Assembly: GCF_036898095.1 (NCBI RefSeq)
Contig: NC_090729.1
Span: 154,070,169-154,134,168, forward strand
Source: Palaemon carinicauda
Lineage: Eukaryota; Arthropoda; Malacostraca; Decapoda; Palaemonidae
Direction: 5' to 3'
Length of the DNA: 64,000 nucleotides
Numbering within the stretch: position 1 is the stretch's first letter; each line of letters begins with the position of its first letter. The notes under the pieces were generated by a model. It was not told where the DNA came from and did no database searches. It saw nothing but the letters and a program-made list of their open reading frames with translations. Made by a program: the position numbers and the translations under genes. Of this stretch, positions 45,564 through 57,342 are shown one piece after another.

Positions 45564-46447
45564 TTAACTCCACCGGGACTTGAGCCGCCATTGCAGGGAT
45601 CTCATCCTGAGGCAGCCGTCTGGAACCAGACGGGCTAAGGAGGAAAGGTGACCTAGGAGACGTAACCACGATTGGGCTGGAAGCTCTTCTCGTCTGAGGA
45701 AAGGATCTGAGACCCTCCTCAGCCTTGCTATTCTGACGTCATATGGAAAGGCTTTGTGGAGATTGGTGCCCAATATCATGCCTAGATATACCAGTCATTG
45801 AAATGGAAGCAGAGAAGACTTCTCGAGATCTACCATGATCCCTAGATCCTAGCAAAGTCCAAGAAGCTTGTCTCGGTGTAGAAGAAGGGTCGACTCCGAG
45901 TCTGCCAGGATCAGCCCGTCGTCCAGATAACGGAGGAGACGGATGCACACGAAGATATCAAGGTGAACATTCTAGGGAAAACCTGCGGTGCTGTGGAGAG
46001 ACCGAAACACAGCACCTTGAACTGGTATATCTTGTTGTCTAGGCTGAATCTCAAGTACTTCCTGGAAGACAGATGGATTGGGATCTGGAAGTATGCATCC
46101 TTCAGATCCAGTGTACACATGAAGTCTTGAGGTCTCACTGCAAGTCTGACCATGTCTGCTATCTCCATGCTGAACGGAGTTTGTTTGATAAACTTGTTCA
46201 GGACTGAGAGGTCGATGACGGGTCTCCAGCCTCCAGACGCCTTCTTTACAAGAAAGATTCGACTGAAGAAGCCTGGGAAGCCGTCGACGACATCCTGGAG
46301 ATCATCCTCCTTGAGCATGGTCTCGACTTTTGCCCAAAGGGCTAGCTCATTTACCGATCCCAAGGCATATGAGCTCAACGACACTGGATTTGCTGTCAGG
46401 GGAGGAAGAGATGTTGTGAACGGGATGCGATATCCCTGACTGATCAC
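45564..46447 (-). pseudogene. Reverse transcriptase of DIRS-3
   Basis: 46447-45960 reads ISQGYRIPFTTSLPPLTANP, SRIFLVKKASGGWRPVIDLS, LNKFIKQTPFSMEI, FMCTLDLKDAYFQIPIHLSS and FKVLCFGLSTAPQVFPRMFT. A frameshift near 45960 puts the catalytic box RYLDDGLILADS (YLDD at 45918-45929) in the next frame. The thumb with MILGTNLHKAFPYDVRIARL follows (45779-45564) after one or two stops. All RT catalytic residues are present; it is closest in style to DIRS-4 here. Confidence 0.88.
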
Positions 46448-46544
46448 AGAGATCTACCAGGAATCGGCCCCGAGTTGCTGCCACCTGAACGTGCAACTTT
46501 GTAGGCATCCCCCCACTGGTGGACATGCAAGGGGATTGCCAATC

Positions 46545-47941
46545 TTAGCGTTTGCGGCCTCGGCCACTCCCTCTAGGATTCTTGCCTCCCCTGGAGGACT
46601 TTCCACCCTTCTTGTCTTTGACAGGAGAGGGCTGCTGTTTGGACACCTTCGTCTTTGCTGCCGGCGCCGCTTTTGTCAACATGGACTGGCGAGGTTGTTG
46701 GGGTGCTGAAGGTTTGTAGGGCTTAGAAGTAAGAGCCCTTTGGAGGAGAGAATCGTGGTTCGATTTCCTCCACCTCTCAGCTGCCTGTTCCACATCCTTG
46801 GGCTCAAACAGGCTCTTTCCTAGGATGGAAGAGTGGCTGAGCTTGCAGACATCCACAGCTGGGACTTTTGCATGGAACTTCTCGGTCACCGCATCACGTC
46901 GTTTCAAGATCAAGTTTGCCCACAAGTTTGAAACTTGGTGGGCCAGAAACTTGATGGTGCATTTGCCCGAGAGGAGGAAGGTCTCCAGGGCCTTCCTCGT
47001 GCTTTCCTTGGAAAGATCCTCGGAACGCAACTGGATGCCCAGAGACCCTAGCCAGACATCCTGCCACGAAGTGGCCTGCATGGCACACTTATAGACCTTG
47101 TCCTGACTCAGGATCTCCGTTGTCGAGAATGTCACCTGCCGGTTGGAAAGTCTCTCAAGAGAGACTCCCCTGGTAAGCTCTTCCACAGAGTGGTGAAGAG
47201 GAAGAGCTAAACAAGGTTCCTCCATGATCTCAAAGTACCTCCTCTGTTGGACATGAGGAGGTGGGAGGAGCTTGTTACCAGCTGAGGAACGGCTGGAGGA
47301 GGAGAGTTCCGCAAGCTGGCCCTCAACCTTATCTCTGGCATTCTTCACCCCTTGGGACCAAGGCAGAGCCGCACTGGCCTTAGAGGGTTTTTGAGTGCCA
47401 TAGACTTGGTCCAGGACCACATCCTTGCCTTCACGAGCGGCGGTCTAGGAGTCCTTGAACTTGTTGAGATGCCTCATCAAAGTCAGGACCTGCCAGAAGG
47501 CGTGCTCTGAATCATGCTGCTCTCCTCCTGGTGAATTGGCAGCAAAGTCTCCTGTCCCCAGGTGCTCTACTTAGGGGGACACGCGGACGTTCTCCTGGGG
47601 TCTCGCTGGCTCAGGGGGAATCCTTGAAGAAGACTTCGGGACGGTCTTCGAGTCCTTCGGTTCCGTTCTAGGAGGGATGCAAGACTCCAGCAAAGAAGCC
47701 TGAGGCTCTTCTCCACCCCAGTACGCAATGATTCTCCTACTCGTGGTGGCATCCCTCCCATTGGTGCAGTGGGAGAAGGTCTCACCTCGGTAGATTCTCC
47801 TGAGGACGGAAAAGCTTCGTCCACAGGAGAAGGAGAGAATGTCTGAGGGGGGGAAGGAACCTTCCTTACGGACTTCTTGGGGGCCAGTTTGACCCTAAGA
47901 GAAGTCACCACGAACTCTACTCTTCTCTTTTTGAGACCCAA
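46545..47941 (-). pseudogene. gag C-terminal part of DIRS-3
   Basis: The frame 47420-46545 (291 codons) has the DIRS gag core: FEIMEEPCLALPLHHSVEEL, LSNRQVTFSTTEILSQ, AMQATSWQDVWLGSLGIQL, SGKCTIKFLAHQVSNLWANL, then a strongly basic Lys/Gly/Arg/Ser tail (KGGKSSRGGKNPRGSGRGRK), suited to nucleic-acid binding. Upstream 47941-47567 is Pro/Ser/Lys-rich gag linker in another frame. It ends about 100 bp before the RT lead-in. Confidence 0.75.
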
Positions 47942-48169
47942 ATCAGTGAAGGCAGGCTTAACAGCCTGTACGACAGCTCTGATAAGGTACCCAAATCAAG
48001 GCTGACGACTGACGGATGCAGCGTCAGAGACTCCCACTGGAGGGAAGGGGATCGGGTGATCCTTTGGAGTGAACACCACAGGGCCTGCCTGAAAGGAAGA
48101 AGAAAAAGAATGGTGCCTAGACCTCTCTGAAGACTTCCCCTCCTACTGCAACGCGCTGTCCTGCGCTTG

Positions 48170-49080
48170 CAGGGGGGGGGGGATTGTGAAGATCATGACC
48201 TGGTTGTGAGCGCTCCTGGAGAATCGCTTGGCTGCTCGTGCTGCGAAACCCGTTTAGAATAGCGCTTGGGGTCGCACTGGCGCTCGCGCGATGGACAAAT
48301 CGCAAGTCGCGCGTAGATGAAGTCACGGGAGCGTGTGGGCATACAGGCGAGGGGGCGCATCGGCGCGCGGGCGAACGGACGCATGGGCGCGCGTGGGCGC
48401 GCGTGGGCACGTGGGCGTGCAGGCGAGGGCACGCGCGGCCGTAGGGGTAAGCGTTGGCGGCCAGGCGAATGAGGGCAAGCAGGAATAGAGGAGTGTACCG
48501 GGGGCTGCTCGTGGGCGCGTGCAGAAGAGTTTCCGTGGGCGTGCGGGCGTGTAGCGTCTCGTCAAGCTCTGGAAGGGCGCGAAGGCGAGTGCGCACGATG
48601 GCGCGCAGGCGAGGGCTGACGCGTGGGCGAGCTCCGAGGGCGCGCAGGTGATCGCAGGCGAAAGGAGAAGGAAGAATCTACTTGGCTGTGCCCAGATCCG
48701 GGGATCATGGGCGCGCGGGCGAATGAGGGCACGCAGGTGCACGCTGACGCGCAGGAGAAGATCACGGGCGAACTGGAGATCGTGGGCTCGCAGGAGATCA
48801 TGGCCGCGCCTGGCGCATGACAGGAACAGGGCGCGCAGATGTCCTCTGGCGAGTAGGAGATCGCTGGTGCACAGGAGAACGCTGGCGCGTAGGCGAGCGC
48901 TTGCGAGCAGGAGAGCGCTGGGGAACAGGAGCACGGTGACGAGCAGGAGAGCGCTGACGAGATGACACTGCCTCTGCTGCAGGAGATTGCTGGCACGCAG
49001 GAAAGTCCTCAGCAACATCAGGAGAGCGCTTGCGCTCTGCTGCGCGGAGAACTTGGGCGCGCAAGTGAAACCTGGCGCTG
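48170..49080 (-). repeat. GC-rich 18-bp minisatellite encoding Arg/Ser repeats in DIRS-3 gag
   Basis: On the minus strand 48965-48855 reads as consecutive six-residue units QRSPAR, HRAPVP, QRSPAR, KRSPTR, QRSPVH, QRSPTR. A related, less regular GCGCGC-rich array continues to 48170. All frames are open through much of it because of the 18-nt period and GC richness. It lies within the gag ORF between the N-terminal frame and the Pro/Ser linker. Confidence 0.75.
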
Positions 49081-49338
49081 AAGAGACTTGCTCACATTGT
49101 GAGACAAGTCCTTCTGCCCCGAAGGGACCGGAGGCCATTGGAAAATGGGGTGCGTGGGCGCCCACAGCGTGTCAGCTTCCAAGAACGGAGAAGGAAGGTC
49201 CACAGGTCTGGAAGGCGTTGGAGATCGCGAACGATCTGCAGAGAGGTCCAGAGAAGCAACTGCAACGGTCAACTCACGTCGAGGAGGAACCTCTGCGGGG
49301 GACGTCGAAGGTGAAGAAGCGAAGAGTCACCTCCTAAC

Positions 49339-50124
49339 TCACTTGTAGGGAGAAGGAAGGCCTCTACGGCGGAGAGGAGGGCGAGCCTCTGTCATTGAAC
49401 TATCCCGAGGGGGAGAATCATCCGCAGGAGAGACCGTAGGACTCGGCTCCTCCCTCGAAGGATGCTCGGAGGGGGGAACTGAGCCTTCAGCTACCTCAGC
49501 AACCACGGCAGGGGTTTGACCCGACCCGTCGGAAGCCTCTGCCACAACAACGTCGACGATAGACAGAGGATCTACCTCCGCTATCACCAGCGACTGCTTG
49601 ACAGATGCTCCCAACTGGATCAAGTCAAACAGGGCTTCCCTGGAGGGCGAACCCTTAAACCCTAAGGAAGCCCAAAGCTGCAATAAATCATCATTAGATA
49701 CAAAGTTATTAATATCCTCCCCCGGAGGAGGAGGAGGAGGAGAAGGAGCTGCCTCGCTATGGGAGGCAACTCCCTCTCCTGAATCCCGGGGTTGGTCAAC
49801 AAAAGAATGGCCTACGCTACCACTCGCCAGCCTCCCACGAGAGACCGATCGAGTGGGAGCTTCAGAGGAGGTTCGGGCAGTGGGAGATGAGTCCTTGAAA
49901 CTTTCCATCTTCAAGGTGACCCTTGAAGGAGAAAGATCCCGTTTAGACTTCTTCTTTTGTCGCCGGGAAAACCTCTCCCACTGGGAGGTAGACCACTCCC
50001 TGCAAACATTGTCTCTATCACACCGTTGACCTCTGCAGTACGGACACAAGGTGTGAGGGTCCGTCTCGACCGCCGACATGAAAGTCGCACAAGGGCGGTC
50101 GGGTAAGCAAGGGCACTTCCGCAT
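49339..50124 (-). pseudogene. gag N-terminal part of DIRS-3
   Basis: Start ATG at 50124-50122 (MRKCPCLPDRPCATFMSAVE), the first Met after the acceptor-like tract at 50157. A Cys/His module follows (HTLCPYCRGQRC, CREW), comparable in position to that of DIRS-1 and DIRS-2 though different in sequence. Next are a Lys/Ser-rich linker (RRQKKKSKRDLSPSR), an eight-residue Pro run in a Pro/Ser stretch, and a helical segment (NNFVSNDDLLQLWASLGFKG). The frame stops at 49341; more gag-like sequence (ADRSRSPTPSRPVDLPS) continues in the same frame after a second stop nearby. Confidence 0.75.
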
Positions 50125-50156
50125 GATAGAGGTAGAGGCCAACTTTAGAAAACACT

Positions 50157-50180
50157 CTGAAAGAAAAAGAAAAAAAGGTT
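50157..50180 (-). promoter_or_regulatory. Putative 3' splice site before DIRS-3 gag
   Basis: Minus-strand CCTTTTTTTCTTTTTCTTTC, then AG ending at 50157, 33 bases before the gag ATG. Confidence 0.55.
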
Positions 50181-50242
50181 AAGGCTGTCAAAATGTGAGG
50201 GTGAGGTAGACACGTCTGACCGTCACCCGAGCCAAAATTGGA

Positions 50243-50423
50243 GTGAATCAGTTCACCGGTGTGTGAGGGGGGAGGGGTTGCTAGCTACCACTCCCCTACC
50301 CCCTCCCTAACTAACGAGGGGGTAGTAAACCCTCGTTGAAAATCTAATGGCTCGTCATTTCAGCTACACCGAAAGTAATACCCCATGTAAATAGCGTGGT
50401 TTGTGTTTCGGTTATGGAACAAA
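50243..50423 (-). repeat. DIRS-3 5' inverted terminal repeat
   Basis: 50243-50393 mirrors 42864-43015. The outer 30 bp (50394-50423, GCGTGGTTTGTGTTTCGGTT and on) are unique to this end and matched only by the ICR. Only about 85 bp separate the ITR from the acceptor-like tract at 50157-50180, so any leader intron would start inside or close to the ITR. Confidence 0.9.
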
Positions 50424-53070
50424 AGTAGATTATAGATTATTAGCTGAACGAGAAGAGCAGCCCACAGCCACAGCATCTCTGACACACATGAATGAAGTTC
50501 AGATACACGAGTGTAAATGCATATGCACAGCTGAGTGAAAGTACTCAAAATGTTGTAGTTTGAAAATTGCCAGGAATTCAAGCAAATGTTAAGCCTTTCG
50601 ACAACCAATGGCCAAATAAAAGGTTTCAATTGGTCAAAGTGTTTTTGAAAGAATTTGAAGTGGCCAGAAAAGAGAAAAAGCAATCCAAGTAATGAGATTA
50701 CCTTAAGACATTATGGCAATGGAAATGAAGTGTTGGCCACAAAAGAGTTTGAGATGTAATACTGAGATAAACCCATGTTTAATTGAGGAATACGCGTTGC
50801 CCGAAGCAAGTGATATAAAAAAAAAATATGAAAAATAAATTCGTGTAGGTGTGTCAGTTTTAAGTTTTGCAACACGTATATACAGAAATTACGACAACCT
50901 CCCAGAAGGTGATGAGAAAGGGATAACCCATAAGCATATTCATAAGTTAGTAACCCAGTTTCTAAGTCTATTTGATCGATGATAATCACTCGTTAGCTAA
51001 TGAAGTGATGGAGATACAAAAAAATTCTGTACAGTTTGCCCGAAAAATATATGACGGAGAATAATTCTCTCGATTCCAGACATGTGGCTACTATGACTGA
51101 AGTCAAAAGGGGAATAGACTCACCAGGTGTTGGCAGTATAAGGGAAGAGGGGTGTCAATGAGTAAGTGGCCCCCCACCCAAAGACCTCCCCTCTGCTATG
51201 CTTATCAAACCTATGGTCATCTATCTAGGGATTGCCTAACAAAAAGCGTAGAGTGTGAGCTGGCTGTGGTACACCAGTCGCCAACCAATATCCAAGGTAG
51301 AGGAGGGAGAGGAAGGGTGAGAGGATGATTACCAATACAATCCCCACCCATGCATGACAGCAGTAGAAGTCAACAAAGCAGTCAGCACGAACAGCCCTGG
51401 TATGATGGAGTGGGGACCAACTGGCATGCAGGCAGTCGCATCTCCCAGTAACCCCAACCTCACCCCAATGGTACTAAAGACTGCAGCGGAACGTGATGGT
51501 ATTGCAAGTGAGGTTGTTAGCCTGTCCCGCCCATCTTGGGATCAAACCTGGTTGTTTGGAGTCTTAGCAATCTGAATAAATCTGTGAGATATCGATCTGA
51601 GCTTTGAATGACACAGAAGATAGGTCTTCACTTTGTGAACAAGGAAGTCCCTTGAGACCACTACAATCATCAACAATCATCATCCTCGACACGCCAGGAG
51701 GAAATAAACTGCAAGCAAGATATAAAACGACAGTCAACTTTCAGGTCAGATCTATGATATTCAGACATGATTTTTTTACCTATCATAGGTATTGTAGGTA
51801 TCCAGGATATATTTGGTCTTGACTTTATTATGTATAAATAACCACATGTTAATTTTCTGGGGAAGAGACAAAGTAACAGTTATGTCAGGAGGGTGTATTC
51901 TGCCGATAAAAGGTTGTAAGGAAACAAATACCTATAAAGGAGGAGTGATACAAGTAGGGAAGGTAATGGCAGTACTTGAAAAAGGAGAAATAATGCCCCC
52001 CCACCATACTGTTTACATGTATAATAGTAACTCTGTTTTGGCCTCTCCCAGAGGGAACCAAGGCCGTTGTTTAACCAAATGACAAATGGGAGCACAAAGT
52101 CTTAGAGAGATTGTTATAAATAAAAGGGAACAACGCAGAAATTACAATTGTTAACTTAGCTAATAAAAGCATTGTTTTAGGAAGTGATTCTATGTATAAG
52201 TTGGCCTTATGTGAAATTACTGATATCGATAATGGAAGATACGGCACCAGTCCCCACAGACAAACACACTCAGAACTCTATTAGGCAAGCCCAAAACCAA
52301 TGTCCACCAAAATATCAATCAGTAGTTAGTAACATTGTTAATGGTTATCCAAATGTAATTACAATTGTAGACAAGCCGATTTCCCTTTAGCACTGGAACA
52401 GGGCAGACAAGGCTGATCAAGACAAGGCCTTATAAGATACTAATTCATTTCCAAGGAAAGATAGAAAGGGAAATTAGTAAATTAAAGGAAAAAGGGATTA
52501 TCAACGAGAGCAAATCTGCCTGGGTATTTCCATTTGTAGCAGTTGGAAAAAGGATGGCTCAGTAAGATTGTGTTGATTATAGGAAGTTGAATGCAGTCAC
52601 TAAGGACAATGATTTTTTCATGGGCCTCAATCAAAGAATTACACATAAATGCTCCCTGTTATTTTCCTAGAGTAATGATGGCAGTGTTATCTCCCTTGAT
52701 TGGCTATAAAATTCTTGTTTATCTATTCTAGACAATATCATTACTACAGGGAAAACGGCAGAAGAATATAACTATGTTCATAAAGCATTAGAAGCATGGC
52801 ACAGTAATGGTATGAAAATAAATTTATCAAAGTACTACTTTTTCTGTAGCCAGGTCTAATTTTTTGGTCATATAATAGCCCCACAAGGTATCCAACTCTG
52901 CGTCCCTTAAAAGTAGAAAGCTATTAAAAATATTCCCAGGCTGCGTACCCCTAAGGAAGTAGCTGGGTTCCTATGCCTTTCGTGGTATTACTGTAAATTC
53001 ATAAGAGGTTTTGGAGAAATATCGAGACCCTTAATTGCTCTAAAAACAAAAAAAAATCAACCATGTAATT
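50424..53070 (+). pseudogene. Gypsy-4: heavily decayed gag-pol
   Basis: Plus-strand pieces in order: a gag-like part (50430-51150), a zinc-knuckle remnant CYAYQTYGHLSRDCL (about 51197, second Cys lost), a possible protease region (51660-52100), a pre-RT region (52220-52390), then RT pieces: IEREISKLKEKGIINESKS (about 52458), CVDYRKLNAVTKDNDF (about 52570), EEYNYVHKALEAWHSNGMKI (about 52765), FFGHIIAPQGIQL (about 52860), RLRTPKEVAGFL and KFIRGFGEISRPLIAL (to 53050). YxDD is replaced by a decayed stretch near 52720. It stops abruptly at an RTE LINE. Frames change every 100-200 bp. Confidence 0.65.
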
Positions 53071-53097
53071 AAACAGTAAATGGAAAAATCCACAGGA

Positions 53098-54190
53098 GTA
53101 TGACGAACCACTATGTATGGAATTTAGAGATTATGAGAAAGCTTTTGATTCTGTCGAAACTTCAACAGTAATGAAAGCCCTTCAAACACAAGGAATAGAT
53201 GAATCTTGAGTTAAAACACTTAAAGATATCTATGCCGGAAGTACAGCCATCCAAAAACTACATAAAGACAGAGAACAACTTCTGACAGAGAAATAAGTTA
53301 GACAGGAAGACGGCAACTCCTAAATTATTCACAGCGTGCATAGAAGAAATTTTTCAGAATGTAGATTAAGTAAACATATTTGAATTAACATTAACAGGTA
53401 ATACCTCGACAACCTATAATTAGCAGATGACAAAGCACTATTTAGTGAGTATGGGAGGAATTGCAAAAACGATAGAAGATTTAAATAGAGAAAGCAGAAT
53501 TGTAGGACTGAAAATTAATAGAAGTAAAACTAACAAAAAGTTCAACGAAAATGTTGAGAGACAACAAATTAGGGCTATGGAAGAATATTTAGCGATTATA
53601 AAGAATTATACATATTTAGAACAGATGGTAAATGTTTTCCTAGAAAATGAGACCGAAATTTAAAGAAGGATAAACATGAGATGGAGAGCTATCGGTAAAA
53701 AGAATGAGATTAGGAAAAGTGAAATGTTACTTTCTCTAAAAAGAATCGTATTTCATCAGATGATCCTACAAGTATTAACTTTTGCATCAGAAACTAAAAT
53801 CCTTACTAAAGCCTTAGAAGAAAAGCAAGTTACAACTCAAAGAGCTAAGGAAAGAATAATAATGAAAATTACACTAAGAAACGGAAAAAGAGCAACATTA
53901 ATACAAGAGCGCACTAAAATACAGTATATTCTAACAATATGTAAGAAAAAGAAATGGACATGAGCATGACTAATGAAAATGATGGATAATAGATGAACAA
54001 GACCAATAACAAAATGGGATCCTAGAGATTGCAAACAAAGCAGGGAAAGAAAAATAAGACAAGCTCAGAAAATATGTGGTATAGACTGGCATAGAAAGAC
54101 CATAAACAGATGCCTATACAAGGCCATGTCTGAGGTTTTTGTCCTGCTGAACTAGCAACGGCTGATAATGATGATGATAAATGATATATG
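53098..54190 (+). pseudogene. RTE-type LINE, 3' half of RT ORF (copy 1)
   Basis: Blocks in order: FRDYEKAFDSVETSTVMKAL (53120), an F/ADD block reading LADDKALFSEYG (53418-53450), LNRESRIVGLKINRSKTN (53480), IIKNYTYLEQMVNVFLENET (53594), the MRWRAIGKKNEIRKSEMLLS segment (53676), then LTFASETKILTKALEEKQ and RAKERIIMKITLRNGKRATL to about 53960. The tail ends in an ATGATGATGATAAATG simple repeat at 54165-54185, usual for RTE elements. Several stops. Truncated at 5' against Gypsy-4. Confidence 0.8.
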
Positions 54191-55325
54191 TGTATATGTA
54201 CTATATTTGTGTGTATGTGTGTTGTAGACTGAGTTATTTCAATTCGATAAAACAAGAACAAATATGGAAAAAATAAAAATCTGAAAAAAATGTTTTTGAC
54301 ACCTAGTTCACTGGCCCATACGATTTCTATTCTTATGTGATATGGAAATTAAACATTTAATACCAGGTGTTATTGAAAACTAACTGGCATTTGCTATGAA
54401 TTATTTGAGAATAAACATAAAAGGGAAACAGTCATAAGGAACAGAATTCACAAAATGTTTGGTTCATGGTCGTTGTCCTGATGAATTTGCTTACCCAATT
54501 TCTCAAATGTTTTGTTAAACAACCTCACAGTATTAAGCAGGACTATAAGAATAAGGGTATCAGAACAATAAATGCTGACACCAACATTTTACTAGGAGTA
54601 GGCTCTTGACTAGAGAGAATCTTATCTCACTTCGTTGCTTAACGTTTTGGACACGCTTGTTATCAGAAAGCTTGATTTGTTCCCCAAGGAAAAATACATA
54701 CCAAAAATAATCTTTGAAAGGTGGTCTCGATCCTGCATTCACAAAAACAGGATTCTGACTCTAATATTCAGACGCCAAGAAATGAGAATCATTATCTTTG
54801 ACAATTTCATTCAGCTTCCCTGACAATTCCCATGGGTTGCAATCCATTAATGGATAGGCAAAAGGAAATCCTTCCTTCTGCGTAATCACGCTATGCACGG
54901 ACTCAAAAGAATAAAGAAGAACGAAAAATCGCCAACATACTCCTTTCATGATTAACACTAAGATGTCTTTGATGTCCTCATATGGACTCAAGGGAAATAT
55001 AGAAGCCACAGATAATAAGAGATAGAAATAGTATAAAGTAAAGAGAAAATGAAAACTCAAAAGGATAAATTATAAGGGAAACTTCAAGTGATAAAAGAGC
55101 AACATTTGTATATCCTTGATTTTTTTCCTTACTTTTCATTACTATCGATAAAATTCCATTTAGGTAAGTTCTCATATGTAATTATGAATTTAGTTTGGAA
55201 TGACATTATCTATTTGTGCTTGAAAATTAACTGTCTTTCATTTGCAGGCTAAGTGAATCGGACAGATTGATATTCATTAATTGACAGATTCTATCACTGA
55301 AATAAAACAAATATATATTCTATAT
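54191..55325. other. Unassigned, non-coding
   Basis: AT-rich; short open frames on both strands lack recognisable motifs. Confidence 0.4.
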
Positions 55326-55329
55326 GGAA

Positions 55330-55934
55330 ATATTTCTTTGATTAGCCAGACAGTAATACATTGGATCCCAGTCTCTGGTTACTGCTCAATTATTCTTTGC
55401 CTATACATACAGTGAATAGTATGGATTATTCTGTACACATTATCCTCTTTCCTCATACATTTGACAACGCTAAGATGACCAAAAAAACTGTTCTTCCCTC
55501 TAGAGGTTTACTATACTGTAATTGTTCAGTGGCTACTTTCGTCTTGGTAAGGGTAGAAGAGACCCCTTAGCCACGGTAAGCAATTCTTCTAGGGGAAGGG
55601 GGGGGGGGGACATTCCGAAATCAAACCCTTGTTCTCTTGTCTTATGCAGTATCATAGTCTCTGTACCATGGTCTTCCATAGACTTGGGGTAGAGTTCCCT
55701 TGCTTGAGGATAAATTCTGGTACACTATTCTACCTTATTTCTATTCCTCGTGTTTTTTTTTTTTTCAAGTTTTAAAGTTTATATGTGAAAGATCTATTAT
55801 AATGTTGTTACTGTCTTTTAAATATCTTATTTCAATTGTTCATTACTTCTCTTTTAGTTTATTCTCTCCCTTTCCTCACTGGGCTATTTTTCTCTATTGG
55901 ACCCGCTGGTCTTATAGCATGCTGCTTTTCCAAC

Positions 55935-55990
<56 letters not shown>
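55330..55990 (-). repeat. Interspersed repeat family R, copy 3, with (AAT)n
   Basis: 55330-55600 matches 57620-57930 in the same orientation (for example CAGTGGCTACTTTCGTCTTG against CAGTGACTACTTTCTTATTG). 55610-55935 is the reverse complement of the 58040-58330 block, ending in TTATAGCATGCTGCTTTTCC, then an (AAT)n run (55938-55988). A poly-G run lies at 55599-55609. Confidence 0.7.
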
Positions 55991-55992
<2 letters not shown>

Positions 55993-56004
55993 AGCAATCA
56001 GAAA

Positions 56005-56640
56005 TTTCTGACCCCCGCCAAAGGTTAATGATATCGTCCATGGCCTATGATCTACTTGATGTGGAAATTTCGTCAATATGTTTTGACTTTATCTTTAAAA
56101 TTGAAATTTGGATCCAGATCAGCAAAATTTAATGGGTTATCCATGACCTAAGACCAACCTGTGATGAAAATTTCGTCAAAATCCATCAATTTGTTTAAAC
56201 GTAATGTCGTCCACGACCTAAAATCTTTCTCTGGTGAAAATTATGTCAAAATCTGTTGAGTAATTCTGATGTAATCCTGTCTACAGACATACAGACAAAT
56301 AAATAAAAAATCCTGATTCAGAATCCACCTCTGGTACCGGATCCTCAACAAAGGTTAATAGAGTGGACCATGACCAAGATCTTTCAGTGGTGGAACTTCA
56401 TAAAATCTGTCAATTTGTTTTGACGTAATCTTTAAAATTATATAAAAAATTAAAATCCAGATCTAGAATCCAGATCCGGTTCCGGATGATTTCCAAAATT
56501 TAATGGAGTCTTCCATAACCTATGACTTATCTGTGGTGAATATTAGGTCGAAATCTATGGAGTAGTTTGGAGGTAATCCTGTCGGCAGACACACATACAA
56601 AGAAATAAATAAGTAAACCAACTGGAATGCATAATCTCAT
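56005..56640. repeat. Degenerate tandem repeat
   Basis: Repeated phrases such as GGTGAAAATT(T/A)CGTCAAAAT, CCATGACCTAAGACC and GTAATCCTGTC(T/G)ACAGAC occur about every 80-100 bp, with two larger halves (about 56005-56310 and 56345-56610) each ending in ACAGACAAATAAATAA-like sequence. Non-coding. Confidence 0.6.
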
Positions 56641-56679
56641 TGGCAGAGTTAATAACAATATAACATAAAATATACATAT

Positions 56680-56970
<291 letters not shown>

Positions 56971-57003
56971 CATATATCACAAGCACACGTAATTTTAATT
57001 AAT

Positions 57004-57340
57004 GTAAATATCACCCACGAAATGCATTTAATACCGAATTCTATCTTGGGAAATACATATCCACTTGGAATTCATTTTATGGTAACAGCTTCTGGCCGGG
57101 TGGTGATTCGAACCACCACCTGTACGGCTAGAAACTATGCTGGCAGGGACCCTACCGACTCAGCTATCAAGAGAGACTATAGCTGAGTCAGTAGGGTCCC
57201 TGCCAGCATAGTTTCTAGCCGTACAGGTGGTGGTTCGAATCACCCCCCGGCCAGAAGCTGTTACCATAAAATGAATTCCAAGTGGATATGTATTTCCCAA
57301 GATAGAATTCGGTATTAAATGCATTTCGTGGGTGATATTT

Positions 57341-57342
<2 letters not shown>
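57004..57342. repeat. Palindromic pair of tRNA-derived SINEs
   Basis: Two 164-bp arms (57004-57167 and 57179-57342) are inverted copies with about two mismatches around an 11-nt spacer (CAAGAGAGACT). Each arm has a pol III A-box-like TAGCTGAGTCAGTAGGG (57180 on) and B-box GGTTCGAATCA (57232-57242) 50 bp apart, so each is a tRNA-derived SINE head with a 95-bp body ending GGGTGATATTTAC. Both outer ends abut microsatellites. Confidence 0.85.

Larger units (their letters stand above)
42821..50423 (-). mobile_element. DIRS-3: near-complete DIRS-like retrotransposon
   Basis: 7.6 kb on the minus strand, bounded by inverted terminal repeats (42821-43015 and 50243-50423) with an internal complementary region at 43075-43168. 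Order from the right: ITR, splice-acceptor-like tract, gag (50124-46545), RT (46447-45564), RNase H (45504-45064), linker, tyrosine recombinase (44615-43635), 3' UTR, ICR, ITR. All domains expected of a DIRS element are present, though with several frameshifts. Its interior is far more GC-rich than the surrounding DNA. Confidence 0.92.

Noticed and set aside
48117..49165. Several overlapping 60-280 codon frames on both strands in a GC-rich stretch, at first glance a host gene or CpG island
   Set aside because: Openness comes from an 18-bp GC-rich minisatellite; it lies inside DIRS-3 between gag segments and one frame gives gag-like RS repeats.
57179..57260. A tRNA gene (A and B boxes present)
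   Set aside because: No acceptor stem or cloverleaf closes, there is no anticodon arm of normal shape, and the same sequence is repeated as a SINE with an unrelated body.
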